A stretch of 64,000 nt of DNA from Drosophila persimilis (lineage: Eukaryota > Arthropoda > Insecta > Diptera > Drosophilidae). Positions within the stretch are counted from its first letter, which is position 1. Every line of letters starts with the position of its first letter. Below the pieces are notes generated by a model that ran no database searches, was not told the DNA's origin, and saw nothing but the letters and a program-made list of their open reading frames with translations. Of this stretch, positions 44,494 to 56,452 are shown one piece after another. A program made the translations under genes and the position numbers. Where the stretch lies: NCBI RefSeq assembly GCF_003286085.1, contig NW_020825313.1, positions 4,774,001-4,838,000 on the forward strand, given 5' to 3'.

Positions 44494-44568
44494 TGACTGG
44501 TCAGAGTGATAACCTGATATTGATTTCAGGATGCAAAAATCAAAGGATAACTCACTACCATTTATTCG

Positions 44569-46101
44569 CTACTTCACCACTGTGTGTATTTTATCCTTTA
44601 CTTGAGAATTAGATTCACCAATTCCAAGCAAGTTAATACAGGACTCCTCTCTACGGATCTGTAAGCGATTAGCGAGGTCCTCGGTAATGAAATTTGTTTG
44701 TGATCCAGAGTCGAGCAGAGCTCTGGCCAGAATGTGTTCACCGCTCTTAGTTCGGATGTTTACGATCGACGTAGCCAGAATTACCCTGTCCAACGCTGTC
44801 GCATGCAAAACATGTGACGTGGAAGGTTGATTCTGATTTGATGGAGGAGAAGGACTCTCTTGGGGTGGTGGCAACGCGAGACTATTAGCCGACACTGTGT
44901 ATCGATGCAATAATGTATGATGTGAGCGGCTGCACACTCGACATTTATTGGCTTTGCATTTTACAACACCGTGGCCTTTTCGCAGACAATTAATGCATAG
45001 GGATGCCGACTTAGCAAACTCAAACCTTTGCATCACCGAGAGACGCGAAAATGGAGGGCAATTTGACACTACATGGTCTCCTGAATTGCAGTAGCTACAA
45101 GTTTGCTGAGTTCTACTGTTCGTGGAAGTGGAAGAACAAGTAAATGAACTGCGATTATGTTGCTTGCTTGGCATGACTTTGTCTTGCCTTGGCTTGGTCG
45201 ATTCTTCAGCAGACAGATGCTGGTATCGACGATTCAAGACTTTCTCAAAGTCGGACCAAAGCGGCAACTTCTCATAAGTAAGCTGTTCATCCCACTTTTG
45301 TTTCGTCAGAGGGTCGACTCTGTTTAAAACGAGATGAATGAGCATTGCATTCGAAATTTTTGTATCATCACCGATCAACAGTAACGATCCGTAAATCGAC
45401 GAAACAGTATCGATTAGAGTTCTTAGAGATGATGCAGATTGATGCGATATTGTCGGCAGATTGAACAATGTGGAAATATTATTCGTGAAAATCAAATAAT
45501 CGTTGTGATATACTCGTTTTAGGCCAGCCATGGCCTTTCCTTAATTTGCCTCGGTGACTTGGAACGCCTTTATTGTTCCTAATGCTTCATCAGAGAGGCA
45601 CGAAATCAAATGATTAAATTTTTCGATCACCGGTATGCTGTTGTCGCTATGGACTAGTCTCTCAAAAAGGCTAATGAAATTTTTGAATTCCGAGTGTTTA
45701 CCACTAAATTTGGGTAATGCCAATTTCGGAAGTCTAGCATGAGTTGGGGCTGAAGAAGACACTGGCTTCGTCTCGCTTGCTGCATCAAAGGCGGCGATAA
45801 GCATTATCTTTCCCTTGGTGACAATCGTCAGCTCTTCCAACTCGGCTGCATATGCATCATCACCTGTTATGTCCTCGATTTGCTCCTGCAAATGGTTAGC
45901 CTTTTCAATTGAAGCATTCAAACAATCTAATCTACATTGTAATTCCGGTAATTGCAAAGGAATCGACCCTTGATCTAATCGATCCTCTAAGCGGCGAATG
46001 CTTTTTACTCGACTTTTGAGCTTAATCTTTAAGTCTTCAAGAGTGGATTTACTGTTTTCTGCCATAATATTTGTGTATGAAGATTTTACGCAACAAACCA
46101 C
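44569..46101 (-). pseudogene. BEL gag and protease, unit 2, with in-frame stops
   Basis: 45541-46101 then TAA, 44569-45531 then TAG, all in one frame, as in unit 1. Zinc knuckles and LLDSGSQTNFI peptidase motif conserved. Confidence 0.9.
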
Positions 46102-47079
46102 TATTATTTCTATTTATTTATTTATTATTATTATTTTTTTTTTTAAATGTTTGAACGAGAACGATAATCGAAAACGAATTTTAATTGAATGTCGAGGCAC
46201 GAGGTATCAAGGGAAAGAGTAGTTGCAAGTGACGGCCGAAAACAATATACCCCTTAGATACAGGGTAGCGCGTCACTTGGCAAGTAACAGCCGAAAAGAA
46301 TATACCCGTTAGATACAGGGTAGAGCGTCACTTGGCGCACCGTTAAGCTCAAGAGCGGCAACGAAAATTCTCCCAACAAATACAACGCAAGCAGCAGTGG
46401 AGAAGCGAAAGCGAAAACGAAATAATGCACCGGTGCTGCTGCTTGTATGTATGTGTGGAAACTTTCTATACGCCGTGGCTTGGGTGAACGAACGAACAAA
46501 CTTTCTTGTGAGGTTCTAACGACGAGAAAGGTAGAACAAAATAAAGGGGGGGGGGAGGACGACAGTGATTGCAGTAAACGATAGATGTATGTACATATAA
46601 CTGTTGCGTCCAAATAGCGGTTCACATATGTCTGTATGTGTCGATATGTATGTATTTATGTGTGTTTAGTTATATTTATGCAATTACTAATAAAATGCAT
46701 GCAATCAAGCTCTACTATATGTATATCATACGTCTGTGCCTAGAATTGAAAGCGATGTGCAATGTTTTCAGCACAAGACACCTCAAAGAGAGATCTGAAT
46801 GTCTTTTGCTCAGCCTTCAATTTTCTGCACAAATACCTCTGATTCCTCTTTTGGATCTTTGAATCCAACTGCTACTTTCCTGGCTTTATCGCAGGGCATC
46901 CCTCGGCGGTAGCAGAAACTTGCACAAAAATTATTCTTGGCGCGACCGACGCGATGATATTATGCAAATTGATTGCCGATTGACACACACACCACGACGC
47001 GGGCAACGAATATGTTTGCATATACTGCAATTTCTTGTGTCACTGTCATTTATTGTTGTTGCCTATAATTAACTTTACA
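46102..47079 (-). other. BEL leader, unit 2
   Basis: Uninterrupted leader: T-run at the gag side, 55-bp repeat pair at 46226-46335, then about 0.74 kb of non-coding DNA to the primer site (47080-47097). Confidence 0.7.
46226..46335. repeat. 55-bp tandem repeat in BEL leader, unit 2
   Basis: Two 55-bp copies (46226-46280, 46281-46335). The first is again bounded by CAAGTGAC and GTCACTTG. The second copy carries AGAGCG where unit 1 has AGCGCG. Confidence 0.92.
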
Positions 47080-47478
47080 GTCCACCCGGGGGCGCCATGA
47101 AAAATTAGAAGAGTTTTTCTAATGAATTAACCGAAAACTTTGGGTGGCTGTAATTTAAACTATTTATTCGGCGGGGCGAAAAATTGATACGCTCGATCTA
47201 TTTCTATCTATTTCCTTCACAATTAAAATCTCTTACTCTAGCTAACCTACGGTGGCAAAGCGGGGCGAATTCGCCAAGAGCGAGAGAGCGAGCTTTTATT
47301 GCGCTCCCGCTTTGCCCTAGCCTAACTTACACTAGACTTCATAATTAAGATCAATAACTAATAATCGCCGCCATGGATGGAAGGTCACGCAACACGCTTA
47401 ATAGCTTAACAGTAATCGTGGAATTAGCCATTTATTGTCATATAAAGTTTCTATGTTGCAAGCTTTGCAATAAATAAA

Positions 47479-47790
47479 CGAGGGAGAACGTTGTGAGTTA
47501 CATAGTCGGTACGACTCTCCTCCGCCAGACGGCGCTAACATTGAACGACACGACAAAGAGTGCGTAGCGACAGAAAATGGTTTTGTTACTTTTGGCTATA
47601 ATAATAATCCGATCTGATCAAAATTCGGAAGTCTGGTACATATGGTCATTCTCTATGATTGCGGATGCCACAGATTTTCGTCCTTTGCGGAGCAGAAGTG
47701 AGTGGCGCCATTCCTTACGATTCCTTACACAGATCAATTTTCACCACAAATCTAATATACCCCTATACTCATTTTGAGTATCGGGTATAA
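47479..47790 (-). mobile_element. INE-1-like piece 1, unit 2
   Basis: Same internal deletion as in unit 1. Confidence 0.78.
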
Positions 47791-48435
47791 CGAGGGGGAA
47801 CGCTGTGACCGCGGCGACCGCAACTCAAGATTTATACCCGATACTTAGTCAGTACGGCTCTTCTCCGGCAGACACCGCTAATATTAAACGACACGACAAA
47901 GAGTGCGTGCGAGAATGACAGATAATCTGGGCGTGTCGTCAGGCGCTGAAAATTGATTCGTTCCTTTCGGCTATAAAAATGATCCCATCTGATCCAGATT
48001 CAGCAATCTGATAGATATGGTCATTCTCTATGAGTTTTCTAGTATGTTCAATATTGTGGATGCCACAGATTTTCGTCGTTTGTGGGGGCGTAAGGGAGTG
48101 GGGCGAAATTTTGAAACAAACTTGTCAAGGTCCGATATCACAGGAGTGTGGATTATAGATACTGAGATCCTTGAATTCAAATTTTTCAATAGGCAAAGTC
48201 GACCATGAAACCTGTGTGTTAGAGAGAGACAGAGTGAGAGAGAATGACGTTTTCTTGATTCTGGCTATAATATTTAAAAGATCTGGTTCAGATTTTGCAC
48301 TTTAGAAGATATATTCATCCTCTACGATTCGGCTTCTTCTGTTTTCTTGTATCTTTGAAATTGTGGATGCCACAGATTTTCGCCCTTTGTGGAGGTGGAA
48401 GTGGGCGGGTCGAAGTTTTAAAATATTCTTGTTTA
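47791..48435 (-). mobile_element. INE-1-like piece 2, unit 2
   Basis: As in unit 1, with a different internal structure near 48040-48170 (extra TAGTATGTTCAATATTGTGG, loss around the TTATAGATACTGAG block). Shared with unit 3. The unidentified 170-bp segment follows (48436-48607). Confidence 0.73.
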
Positions 48436-48607
48436 GTGGACGTTGACATGCAATGACTACATATTTCAAGAGGCGATGCAATTACTGCACCGTCAAGTGG
48501 CCCGTGTGACACCAGCAGAAGGCTGTTACGCGAGCATGCAGGAAAGATATTAGAGAAGATTAGCACTAAAGTTTCTAATAGAACTGGGCATGCATTCAAA
48601 ATAAAAA

Positions 48608-49707
48608 CGAGGGGGAACGTTGTGAGTTGCTGCGGACACCGCAACTCTACGGTTATACCCGATACTAAGTCAGTATGGCTCTCCTCCGGCAGACGCCGCT
48701 AATATTAAACGACACGACAAAGAATGCGTGCGAGAGAGACAGAAAATCAGTCTGAGCGTGACGTCGGGCGCTGCGTAGGCACTGAAAATTGATTTGTTCC
48801 TTTTGGCTATAAAAATGATCTGATCTGATCCAGATTCAGCAACCTGATAGATATGGTCACTATTTATGATTCTGCGTTTTTAGTTTTCTCGAATGTGCAA
48901 TATTGTTGATGCAACAGCTTTCGTCCTTTGTGTGGGCGGAAGGGGGTGGGGCGAAATTTTGAGATATACGTTTTATAGTGAGATCTAACAGGAGTACGGA
49001 CACTAAATTTGGTTACTCTAGCCTTAATACTCTCTGAGATTTGTGAATATCCCCAGATTTGCATCCTTTGCGGGGGCGGAAGGGGGTGTGGCGAAATTTT
49101 GAAACAAACTCGTCTCGGTCCGATATATTAGGAGTGTGGATACCAAATTCGGTTGCTCTAGCTTTTATAGTCTCTGAGATCTAGGCGCTAATGTTTTACT
49201 CTAAGCAAAGCCGCCTATGCTACGTGTGTGTTAGAGAGAGACAGGGCGAGAAAAAATGAAATTGTTTTCTTGATGCTGGCTATAATAATAATACGATCAG
49301 ATTCTGCAGTCTAAAAGATATGGTCATTCTCTACGATTCTGCGTTTTTGGTTTTATCGTATCTTTAAAAATGTGGATGCCACAGATTTTCGTCCTTTGTG
49401 GGGGCGGAAGTGGGCGGGGCAAAGTTTTGAAACATTTTTGGAGCAGTGACATATCACAGAAGTCTGGATCCAAAACATCGTTGCTCTAGCTCTTATAGTC
49501 TTTGAGCACTATGCGCTGAAGGGGACGGACAGACGGACAGACGGACGGACGGACAGACAGACAAGGCTCAATCGACTCGGCTATTGATGCTGATCAAGAA
49601 TATATATACTTTATGAGGTCGGAAACGATTCCTTCTGGACGTTACACACATCCACTTTTACCACAAATCTAATATACCCCAATACTCATTTTGAGTATCG
49701 GGTATAA
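48608..49707 (-). mobile_element. Full-length INE-1/DINE-1-like element (1100 bp), unit 2
   Basis: In minus orientation it begins TTATACCCGATACTCAAAATG (49707) and ends ACGTTCCCCCTCG (48608). It has four GGGGGCGGAAG-type blocks and a GACGGACAGAC microsatellite (about 49524-49561). Comparison with unit 1 (near 30770-30790) gives the empty site and shows no target duplication, which fits a Helitron/Helentron derivative. No coding capacity. Confidence 0.83.
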
Positions 49708-49721
49708 TAAAAATACCACTA

Positions 49722-50261
49722 CAATTACTAATTACTAATTACTAGAAAGATGTGTAAGGATTAGTAATTTAATAAGAGGAAGAGAATTAGTGGTGGATAT
49801 GATATGGCAGAGGGAATTATAATCCGAGCATAAGACCCTAAACGGTTTAGTTAAGGAATAATTCGATCTACAAAGTGGAAGGAACAACGGTATAAAACTT
49901 CTAGTAAGTCTAATAGGGATCGTGAAGTTTATGCGGCTTAACAGTTTAGGGCTGTCTATGTCACCCCTGATCAAGTTGTGCATAAAAATCACATCAAGCA
50001 TTTTTCTACGGTTAACTAAGGGGAATAGGAGGTTTACTAATAGCAGTCTACTAGAGTAAGATGGGAAGAGATGCGGTTGAAGAGGCATGGTTTTTGCCCT
50101 CCGCCACTTTAAGAGGAGTACCGAGCTCCTTTGCGGTGTTTTTAATATTTAAATTTGAGTTTGGCATTGTTGGTCCCACGAGTAGACGGGAAGGGTTTAG
50201 TCACCCGGGGCATAGCCCGCGTGCCCCGGGAAGTCTGATGTAAAATGGAGGTCTACAGGTA
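49722..50261 (-). mobile_element. CR1-like deletion derivative, unit 2/3 junction
   Basis: Third copy, ORF2 C-terminal frame at 49735-50088 with a few private changes (SLTKPFRVLCSDY). Confidence 0.65.
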
Positions 50262-50892
50262 TCCCGAGTTCGCATATTAACAACCGAGCAACCCCTCGAC
50301 CATGCATCCTTCGGCATATGACAGTGTCACCTTGGATTGGGGTTATTTCACTGAGAGTTTTCTTCTCTCCGCCCGACTACAATTAGTAAGCATCCTGGCA
50401 GAGACATGACCGTACCAGGACCTGTTTCCAGCCGCCCTCACGGGGAGAGTATAGTCGCACTTCCAGCAGTGTGTACAGTTACGGTGGGGTCCGATTCTCT
50501 CGTGACCCCCTGTATCCTAGGGCGTAAAGCACAGTCGCCTCGGATTCAGGACAAGCCAAGAACCAGAGACGCCTGTGCCCCGTTCCGAGATTACAGTTGC
50601 GACAAGCATGTAAACGTCCTTTCTAACGTTGTTAACATCGTAATAGTCTTCTACCATCCTCTGAATAATGTCATCCAATCATACAGCTAGGAGGCAGGTC
50701 CGCGGTGAAGGCATGTTTGATTTCCCGCTTACCGGCCCAAAGACAACCCAGCCCAGCTCAGTTGCAGCCGCATATGGTCCCTGTCCGGCAAACAGTCACG
50801 ATCTAATTGGAAATCCCAAATGTCCGTGATCCAGTCCAATGAATATCTTCGTCACTGCGTTTGTGTGGGGCCTAATTGGCAGGCTAGCATTA
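50262..50892 (-). mobile_element. Pao-like remnant, early pol, unit 3 (with extra 270 bp)
   Basis: Contains about 270 bp (50262-50533) not found at the two other junctions (16889, 31332), then the shared early-pol stretch to the LOA-like insertion. Its minus translation gives broken pol-like text, so it is more likely ancestral Pao DNA kept only here than a new insertion. Confidence 0.6.
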
Positions 50893-52344
50893 GGTTAGGT
50901 TAAGGCGGTAGCCGGGAGGGGGGGGGATAAGAGCCTCCCGCCCCCAAGCTCACTTGGACCTATAAACAGGTCCGTTGTGTTGCCGCATGGGCATGTGCCC
51001 CTTCGCGTTGCCCGAACCGTGAGAGCATACTACTGCAGGTTAAGGGCAGTCCCATCCGGTGGCTTGGATGTATTTGGACAAGGTCCCTGGTTTGATTACG
51101 GATAGGTCCGAAATGTCCGTGAGGAAAGCGGCCCCGAGTATGAAGACGACGATTTCCAAGGGCTGGGCAGTGGCAGAAGAAGTGGGGGACCGATTCCTCC
51201 TCCTCCTCGTCGCGACAACTCCTGCAGAAGTCGTTATGAGGGATTGACAGTCTAGAGGCGTGAGTGCCGATCTGCCAGTGTCCCGTAATGGCTCTAGTAA
51301 CTGCAGAGCACTGTGCTCTGCTGAGTTTATACAGCTCTGCTGAGCGCTTCTTCGATCGATATGGCCATATCAATCTTGAGACTTTACAGGAAACGGTTTG
51401 CTGCCATCTCCTATTGGCATTTTGCTCGAACAATTCGTGCGTTAGGAGCCTGCACGTAGCCAAGGGCATCGCTACTTGCTCCCTCTCCGATGGGAGAGGA
51501 ATCGTAGTACCCTGGCTGGCTAGCTCGTCGGCGGCGTCATTCCCCTCGATGTCCCTGTGGCCGGGGACCCATATAAGGAAGAGATCTAACTGCTCTGCGA
51601 TCTCGTGCAGAGACCTGCGGCAGTCATTTACAGTCGCTGAGTTCGACGATATTGAGCCTAGAGCTTTGATAGCTGCTTGGCTGTCCGAGAAGACGCACAC
51701 TAAGTGCGTATCTAGGAGTAGTTTGGAGACGATCGAAATGGCCTCCTTGATGGCTTCAACCTCCGCTTGGAACACACTACAGTGATCCGGGAGCCTGAAG
51801 CAATGACTGATGTTCAGCTCGTTGCAGTAGACTCCGCCTCCCACGCGGCCGTCTAGCTTTGAGCCATCAGTGTAGAAGTGGACCGCATTTGCAGGCCCTG
51901 GTTCGCCCATCTCCCAGTCCTCCCTAGATGGGATTGATACCTGGAAGGGCGTCGAGAGGTGATCACTGGGGATACAGTAATCTGTCCTCTCTGGTAATTG
52001 CGGGAGTCTCATCAGTCTGGCTTCTCGCATTCGGAGGGCGGAAAGTGTTGCCACCTTCTTTCCCATGAGATCAACCGGGAGGAGGTCCAGCACAGTATCC
52101 AGGGCTTCCCCTGGAGTAGTGCGTAGCCCGCCAGTTATGCATAGCTCTGCCATGCGTTGAACTCTGCTGAGTTTATTGAGGCCTGTCCTTTTGTCCAAGG
52201 CTGTGTCCTAGGGGGGGTGTGAGACGCAGACCGCACCGGGTATTACTAACCGGAGCGGCTGCGCCTCAGTTCCGAGTTCACAGTTGTGCGAGCCGACCCG
52301 TCATCCGTTTGTCCCCTTGTAGCACCCGATGGCTGACGGCCCCT
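50893..52344 (-). mobile_element. LOA-like non-LTR element 3, internally deleted
   Basis: 1452 bp flanked by 12-bp repeats AGGCTAGCATTA (50881-50892 and 52345-52356). In sense it has about 150 bp of 5' sequence, then directly an RT-thumb to RNase H to C-terminal coding part, then a GC hairpin (50913-50919 with 50934-50940) and TTAACCTAACC. The junction near 52200 suggests a 5' end joined to a 3' half, rather than simple 5' truncation. Confidence 0.85.
50960..52198 (-). pseudogene. ORF2 3' half of LOA-like element 3
   Basis: 412 codons: LSRVQRMAELCITGGLRTTP (after the RT), RNase H (YTDGSKLDGRVGGG, QAEVEAIKEA, FSDSQAAIK, GHRDIEGNDAADELA) and Cys/His end (CRSCRDEEEEESVPHFFCHC). The catalytic D-E-D-D residues are present. 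After about 51145 the frame is shifted; the usual C-terminus (GAAFLTDISDL) reads in another frame. No endonuclease or RT palm. Closer to element 2 than to element 1. Confidence 0.87.
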
Positions 52345-52356
52345 AGGCTAGCATTA

Positions 52357-54345
52357 ACGCCTTAAACATCTCGTCGGTGTAGAGTCAGCATCGGCTTGCT
52401 CAGGCTCGAAACGGAATACACGTTTCACAACGCATAGCGAATTGGCTTGCCTGTTCCACGATGGTTAGCTCCCTGGAGAATCCACCTCCAAACCACTGAA
52501 TAGGATCTAGTCATATGAGCACTTCGTAGGCATAAAGAGCATAGTTAATGCCTCCTCACGTACCTCCACCTGTCTGGCGGAGAAGCTCCGCTGAAGTCCC
52601 TCAGCCTTTAACTGCATGTTGCCCTCCACAGATTGGACAACCTCTGAGACGGCTCTCTTGTTGCTCGCCGCGGTATTGGTCGATCCCTGCATGTAGCAAT
52701 CGGCGCCTTGGTTCCCACCCTTCGATGTCCACGATAGTACACACCACGATAGCGCACCACGCACTAAAATGCACAATAGTTGGGAAAGGTATAATCGTCA
52801 CAGCATGCCTTGCCCACTCCACTCGCTTGCTTGTACGGAGTTTGGCCACAAGTTCTTCCAGAAGTATTGGGTTGTTTAAATGCTGATCTGCCCTCGTTGA
52901 CTGCAAGAAGGCAGTGAGATTACTCACACGGGTTGCAAAGGGAATAATCTTCGTCAGGCTGTGCTCCGAAATATTGGGCACCTCTCGTATTCCACTGAGC
53001 TGGCTGCGTATAAGCTACTCCGGTCGACCATATCTGAAACACAGCTGCTCCACAACAGCTCTCACGTTGCTCGGATGAATCAAGAAAGACTTGACACTCT
53101 CGCGGTGAAGTGCTTCAGTGCCTTCAACACGCGTTGGTTGTTCTCCAGATTTGTACAGTTGTACGCTTGCGTTGTCTCAGTATATGTACAAAGAAAGGTC
53201 GCCCAACCCTCGGGCTGACCTTCAAAGGCAGATCAGGAAGCTTGCGGGGCATATAGTTGCCACTGCTTCCATTTGGTGTCGTTCAGACGTACGATCCAGC
53301 TAGTGGCGTCGGCGTCGTGACGTTGCAGATGCCTACACACGGCGGCACGACTCCATGCGCTGTCTGCGCTGTACTGGTTGCGCAAAATGACATAAAATAG
53401 CTGCTACTCGCAAGCAGTGGTGGTCCGCTATAAGATGGCGACTGCTCACTCCGACCCCGTTAGGTATTACGTGCTCACATTGTTCTGGGCTCTTGCCTCT
53501 TGTCCTTTCCAGCTCCTGCTCCAACAATGCAATTCTCACCAAGAGATCCAGCAGTAGAGGTGGCTCGTTCTGTCCAAGTGCGGAAACTCCTGCTGTGGTC
53601 GTAAAACTTCTGGTCGTCAAACTACCAAGGTGACCGTAGTGGTTTGGCTAGGAATCAGCGGAGCCGACGTAACTATTATTTTCGACTTCGGCGGCCTGTT
53701 TCCTGCACCACTACTTCCAGATTGCGAAGACGCACTAGTTGTTGTGGGGGTGGATTGCCCATCCATTATTCGGTTACTTCTTCTGGGAGAATTTTGCATC
53801 CTTCTATTTCCCAGAAGCTCCAGATAATCGACGCTGCCTGCGTCTGCTTTGGATCGCTTCCTGCAGCCCAGTCCAAATATCCACGCTGGCCGCGTTCCTC
53901 TGGGCGCTGCCTGCAGCCCAGCTCAAATCGACGCAGCCTGCATCCCTAGAAATTCTCTAACTGGAGGTGGTTGACTGCCTGTACTCCAGCGCAAATTGCC
54001 CTTGCAGTTCCTTGCCTAGGACTGTGAATAAAATATCATGTCGGTGGTCACGCGGAGATGCCTTTAACAGCATCAATCAATCGGCAAGAACAGTTATTGT
54101 CGCATGCAGCTGCTGCTGCTGACCCCTGCTGGTTCTGAGCTGCCGCACCGCTGCTATGCTGTTTTATTCTATAAAGTACGTCGATACACAACCTAGCAAA
54201 ATATTGCCAAAAAATTCTTACCGCAGTATGTCCTCCTGCTTTAACCACGAGACAGTGAAACAGTGAAGCTTAAAACCCTGGCGGCACCTCATGGTAGCTG
54301 AAAGTATGCCTGTTCGTTTGTAGCTAGAAATTCACCTTTTATCGA
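52357..54345 (-). mobile_element. Decayed Pao-like element, unit 3
   Basis: Continues the Pao remnant after the LOA-like insertion. It lacks the 274-bp protease segment. The central gag frame is at 52601-52981, coil block at 53333-53620, N-terminal frame at 53617-53799. Several changes are shared with unit 2 on the left and with unit 1 on the right. Confidence 0.7.
52507..53827 (-). pseudogene. Pao-like gag, unit 3, broken
   Basis: Same blocks as the other units, with LLVRIALLEQELERTRGKSP readable and joined to neither the N-terminal nor the central frame. Confidence 0.72.
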
Positions 54346-54535
54346 TATAAATTAAATACTAGATCTAAAACTACCCCGCCTATATCGGTCAATTATCGTC
54401 CGACGACACTTACCATACCCTTTTTACGTTTGGTTTGTTCTTTTTCATGGTTTTATATAGTTTATTTTGTATAACTTTCATTTTATTAGATATAAAGACT
54501 TTTTTAATTGATAGAAAATAAAACTAATCACACTT
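54346..54535. other. mRpL3 3' UTR and downstream flank, unit 3
   Basis: Matches 19151-19348, with an uninterrupted AATAAA signal on the minus strand. Confidence 0.6.
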
Positions 54536-54944
54536 TTATATAATAGTTTCATCCTTAAATTTGTGCATCTGTTCATACCAAATGTCCTCAAAAGTAGTGT
54601 CCACCTCACCGCAAAATGTCGGAAATGGCGGAGCTTGCTTCAGCTTCCTCAGGGGCAAAATCGTATCGTATATATATACGAGGCCACCGGTAGGTCCAGG
54701 CACTGAGCTACCTTGCACCCACATGACATTGTACTTTGCTTTAGTGCGCCAAATTCGCAGGCCTTTAAGAACACGCCAACGATTACCCATATGACCAGGC
54801 ATCTTTGTACCAGGCCAGACACATCCCTTTTCGCCACCACCTCCAATGTTACCGGGACGGCGATGAGTCTTGGTAACGCCATGTGAAGCAGGCATGCCCT
54901 TGTAGCCGTGTCGCTTGACTACACCTTGGAAGCCGTGGTCCACG
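54536..54944 (-). pseudogene. mRpL3: mRpL3 last exon, unit 3, open frame
   Basis: 135 open codons, stop TAA as in unit 1. Private changes are GCVWPG (C for R) and RTKAKYN (K for N). Acceptor-like TTCGTTATAG kept. Like the other copies it lacks all upstream exons. Confidence 0.9.
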
Positions 54945-55627
54945 CTATAACGAAAAGCCAGACAACTTAAAAGCTATTAGACCATTCATTAATCGAAATA
55001 TAACTAAAATTCCATTTTAATGTTGCAAAGTTAGATAGTACAGAAAAATTCATCAAGAATTTTGCATTTAAAATGTTAAGCAGGGTTTATTTATACATAG
55101 TTGGCAATCACAGTGACACGAAGCTATCTCTCAGTTCGCAAATATGGTTTCACAGTTTCGTGGTGTATGAGCAAAACTCTTATTTGGGCGACACATTGAG
55201 AAAAGATCAAATTAGTTTTTGCTCAATTCACTCAAGCAACGACAGATTTTTAGCCTCTTTTGCTACTGTCTTTTACTGGGCAATTTGTCGCGAACAAACG
55301 ACAAATGTGTCTTGACTGAAATGTGTTGACTATTGACGCTTAAAGGAATTAGCAAAAATCAGAAACTTTGCAAATCTATACAAATCTTGTATATGTGTAA
55401 AGTGTTGTTAGTGCCGTCGTCTCGACCGGACACAAAAAACATATAACACAAGCGAAGACAGAAAATGTTTTGCTCAGTGAGAGAGCGAGTGTACGTGGTT
55501 TTCTGTTTTGTCAGTGACTAGACCGACCACACAGGAAAAAAGTTTTGACCGTTATTTTCGAGCTCTGATCAAAACACTTTTAATTCATAGTTTTTGAATT
55601 TCTGATTTGTCTTATTTATTATATTTG
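54945..55627. other. Intron-like DNA, unit 3
   Basis: As in the other units. It shares AGTGCCGTCGTCTCG with unit 1. No gene seen. Confidence 0.5.
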
Positions 55628-56452
55628 GTAATTGTCGGGTCAAGCAGCTTAAATATTTTAAATTATTGCCAGTGGTGCGGCCCAAAGGAAATGCATTTTG
55701 GTGTTGTCGTTTCCAATGCCCCCACTGCAAAGATCATTTGCTACCGCATATGCGCATGCAGCGGAATTCTTTCGTCTCCTTATGTCGCAATCTCTCGGAC
55801 TCGGCTTAACAGCGTCCCCGAGCAGCTCTAACGCTCTCGGGCTATCATACTCTCTCGCTCGCGTCTAAGCTAGCTGCATAGGGCCCGGCCATTTGTCCCG
55901 TCAGCCCTTGCATTTTCAGTCTTGAGCTAATCGTCGCAGCTATTAGATTAACATCCTCGCATCAATCGTTCGCCCAATCATCCCCATATGTACATACGCG
56001 ATAAGTTGGTTTACATATGCAAATAAATTGTGAATTATAAACAGCCTTTCGACTTTCATTAACTTCAAATTGCAACAGTTATTAAAAACGCTTTAAAAAA
56101 GTAGAAAAGTTTTTCTAATGAATTAACCGAAAACTTTGGGTGGCTGTAATTTAAATTATTTATTCGGCGGGGCGAAAAATTGATACGCTCGATTTATTTC
56201 AATGTTGGCGAACAACTATATTTCCTTCACAATTCAAATCTCTTACTCTAGCTAACCTACGGTGGCAAAGCGGGGCGAATTCGCCAAGAGCGAGAGAGCG
56301 AGCTTTTATTGCGCTCCCGCTTTGCCCTAGCCTAACTTACACTAGACTTCATAATTAAGATCAATAACTAATAATCGCCGCCATGGATGGAAGGTCACGC
56401 AACACCGGCCCCGTTGAACGCATGCATCGGCTTCAACACATTGGGAGCGGCG

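Larger units (their letters stand above)
40703..47394 (-). mobile_element. BEL/Pao LTR retrotransposon, unit 2
   Basis: 6692 bp, target repeats CGCTT (40698-40702 and 47395-47399). LTRs at 40703-41013 (311 bp) and 47098-47394 (297 bp, with a 14-bp loss shared with unit 3). No INE-1 insertion in the leader. Order of genes as in unit 1. Confidence 0.92.
40242..47411 (+). mobile_element. Solo LTR of 473-bp family, split by BEL, unit 2
   Basis: LTR parts 40242-40702 and 47400-47411, again 473 bp in total, with GTAAT repeats at 40237-40241 and 47412-47416. Same insertion event as in unit 1. Confidence 0.92.
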
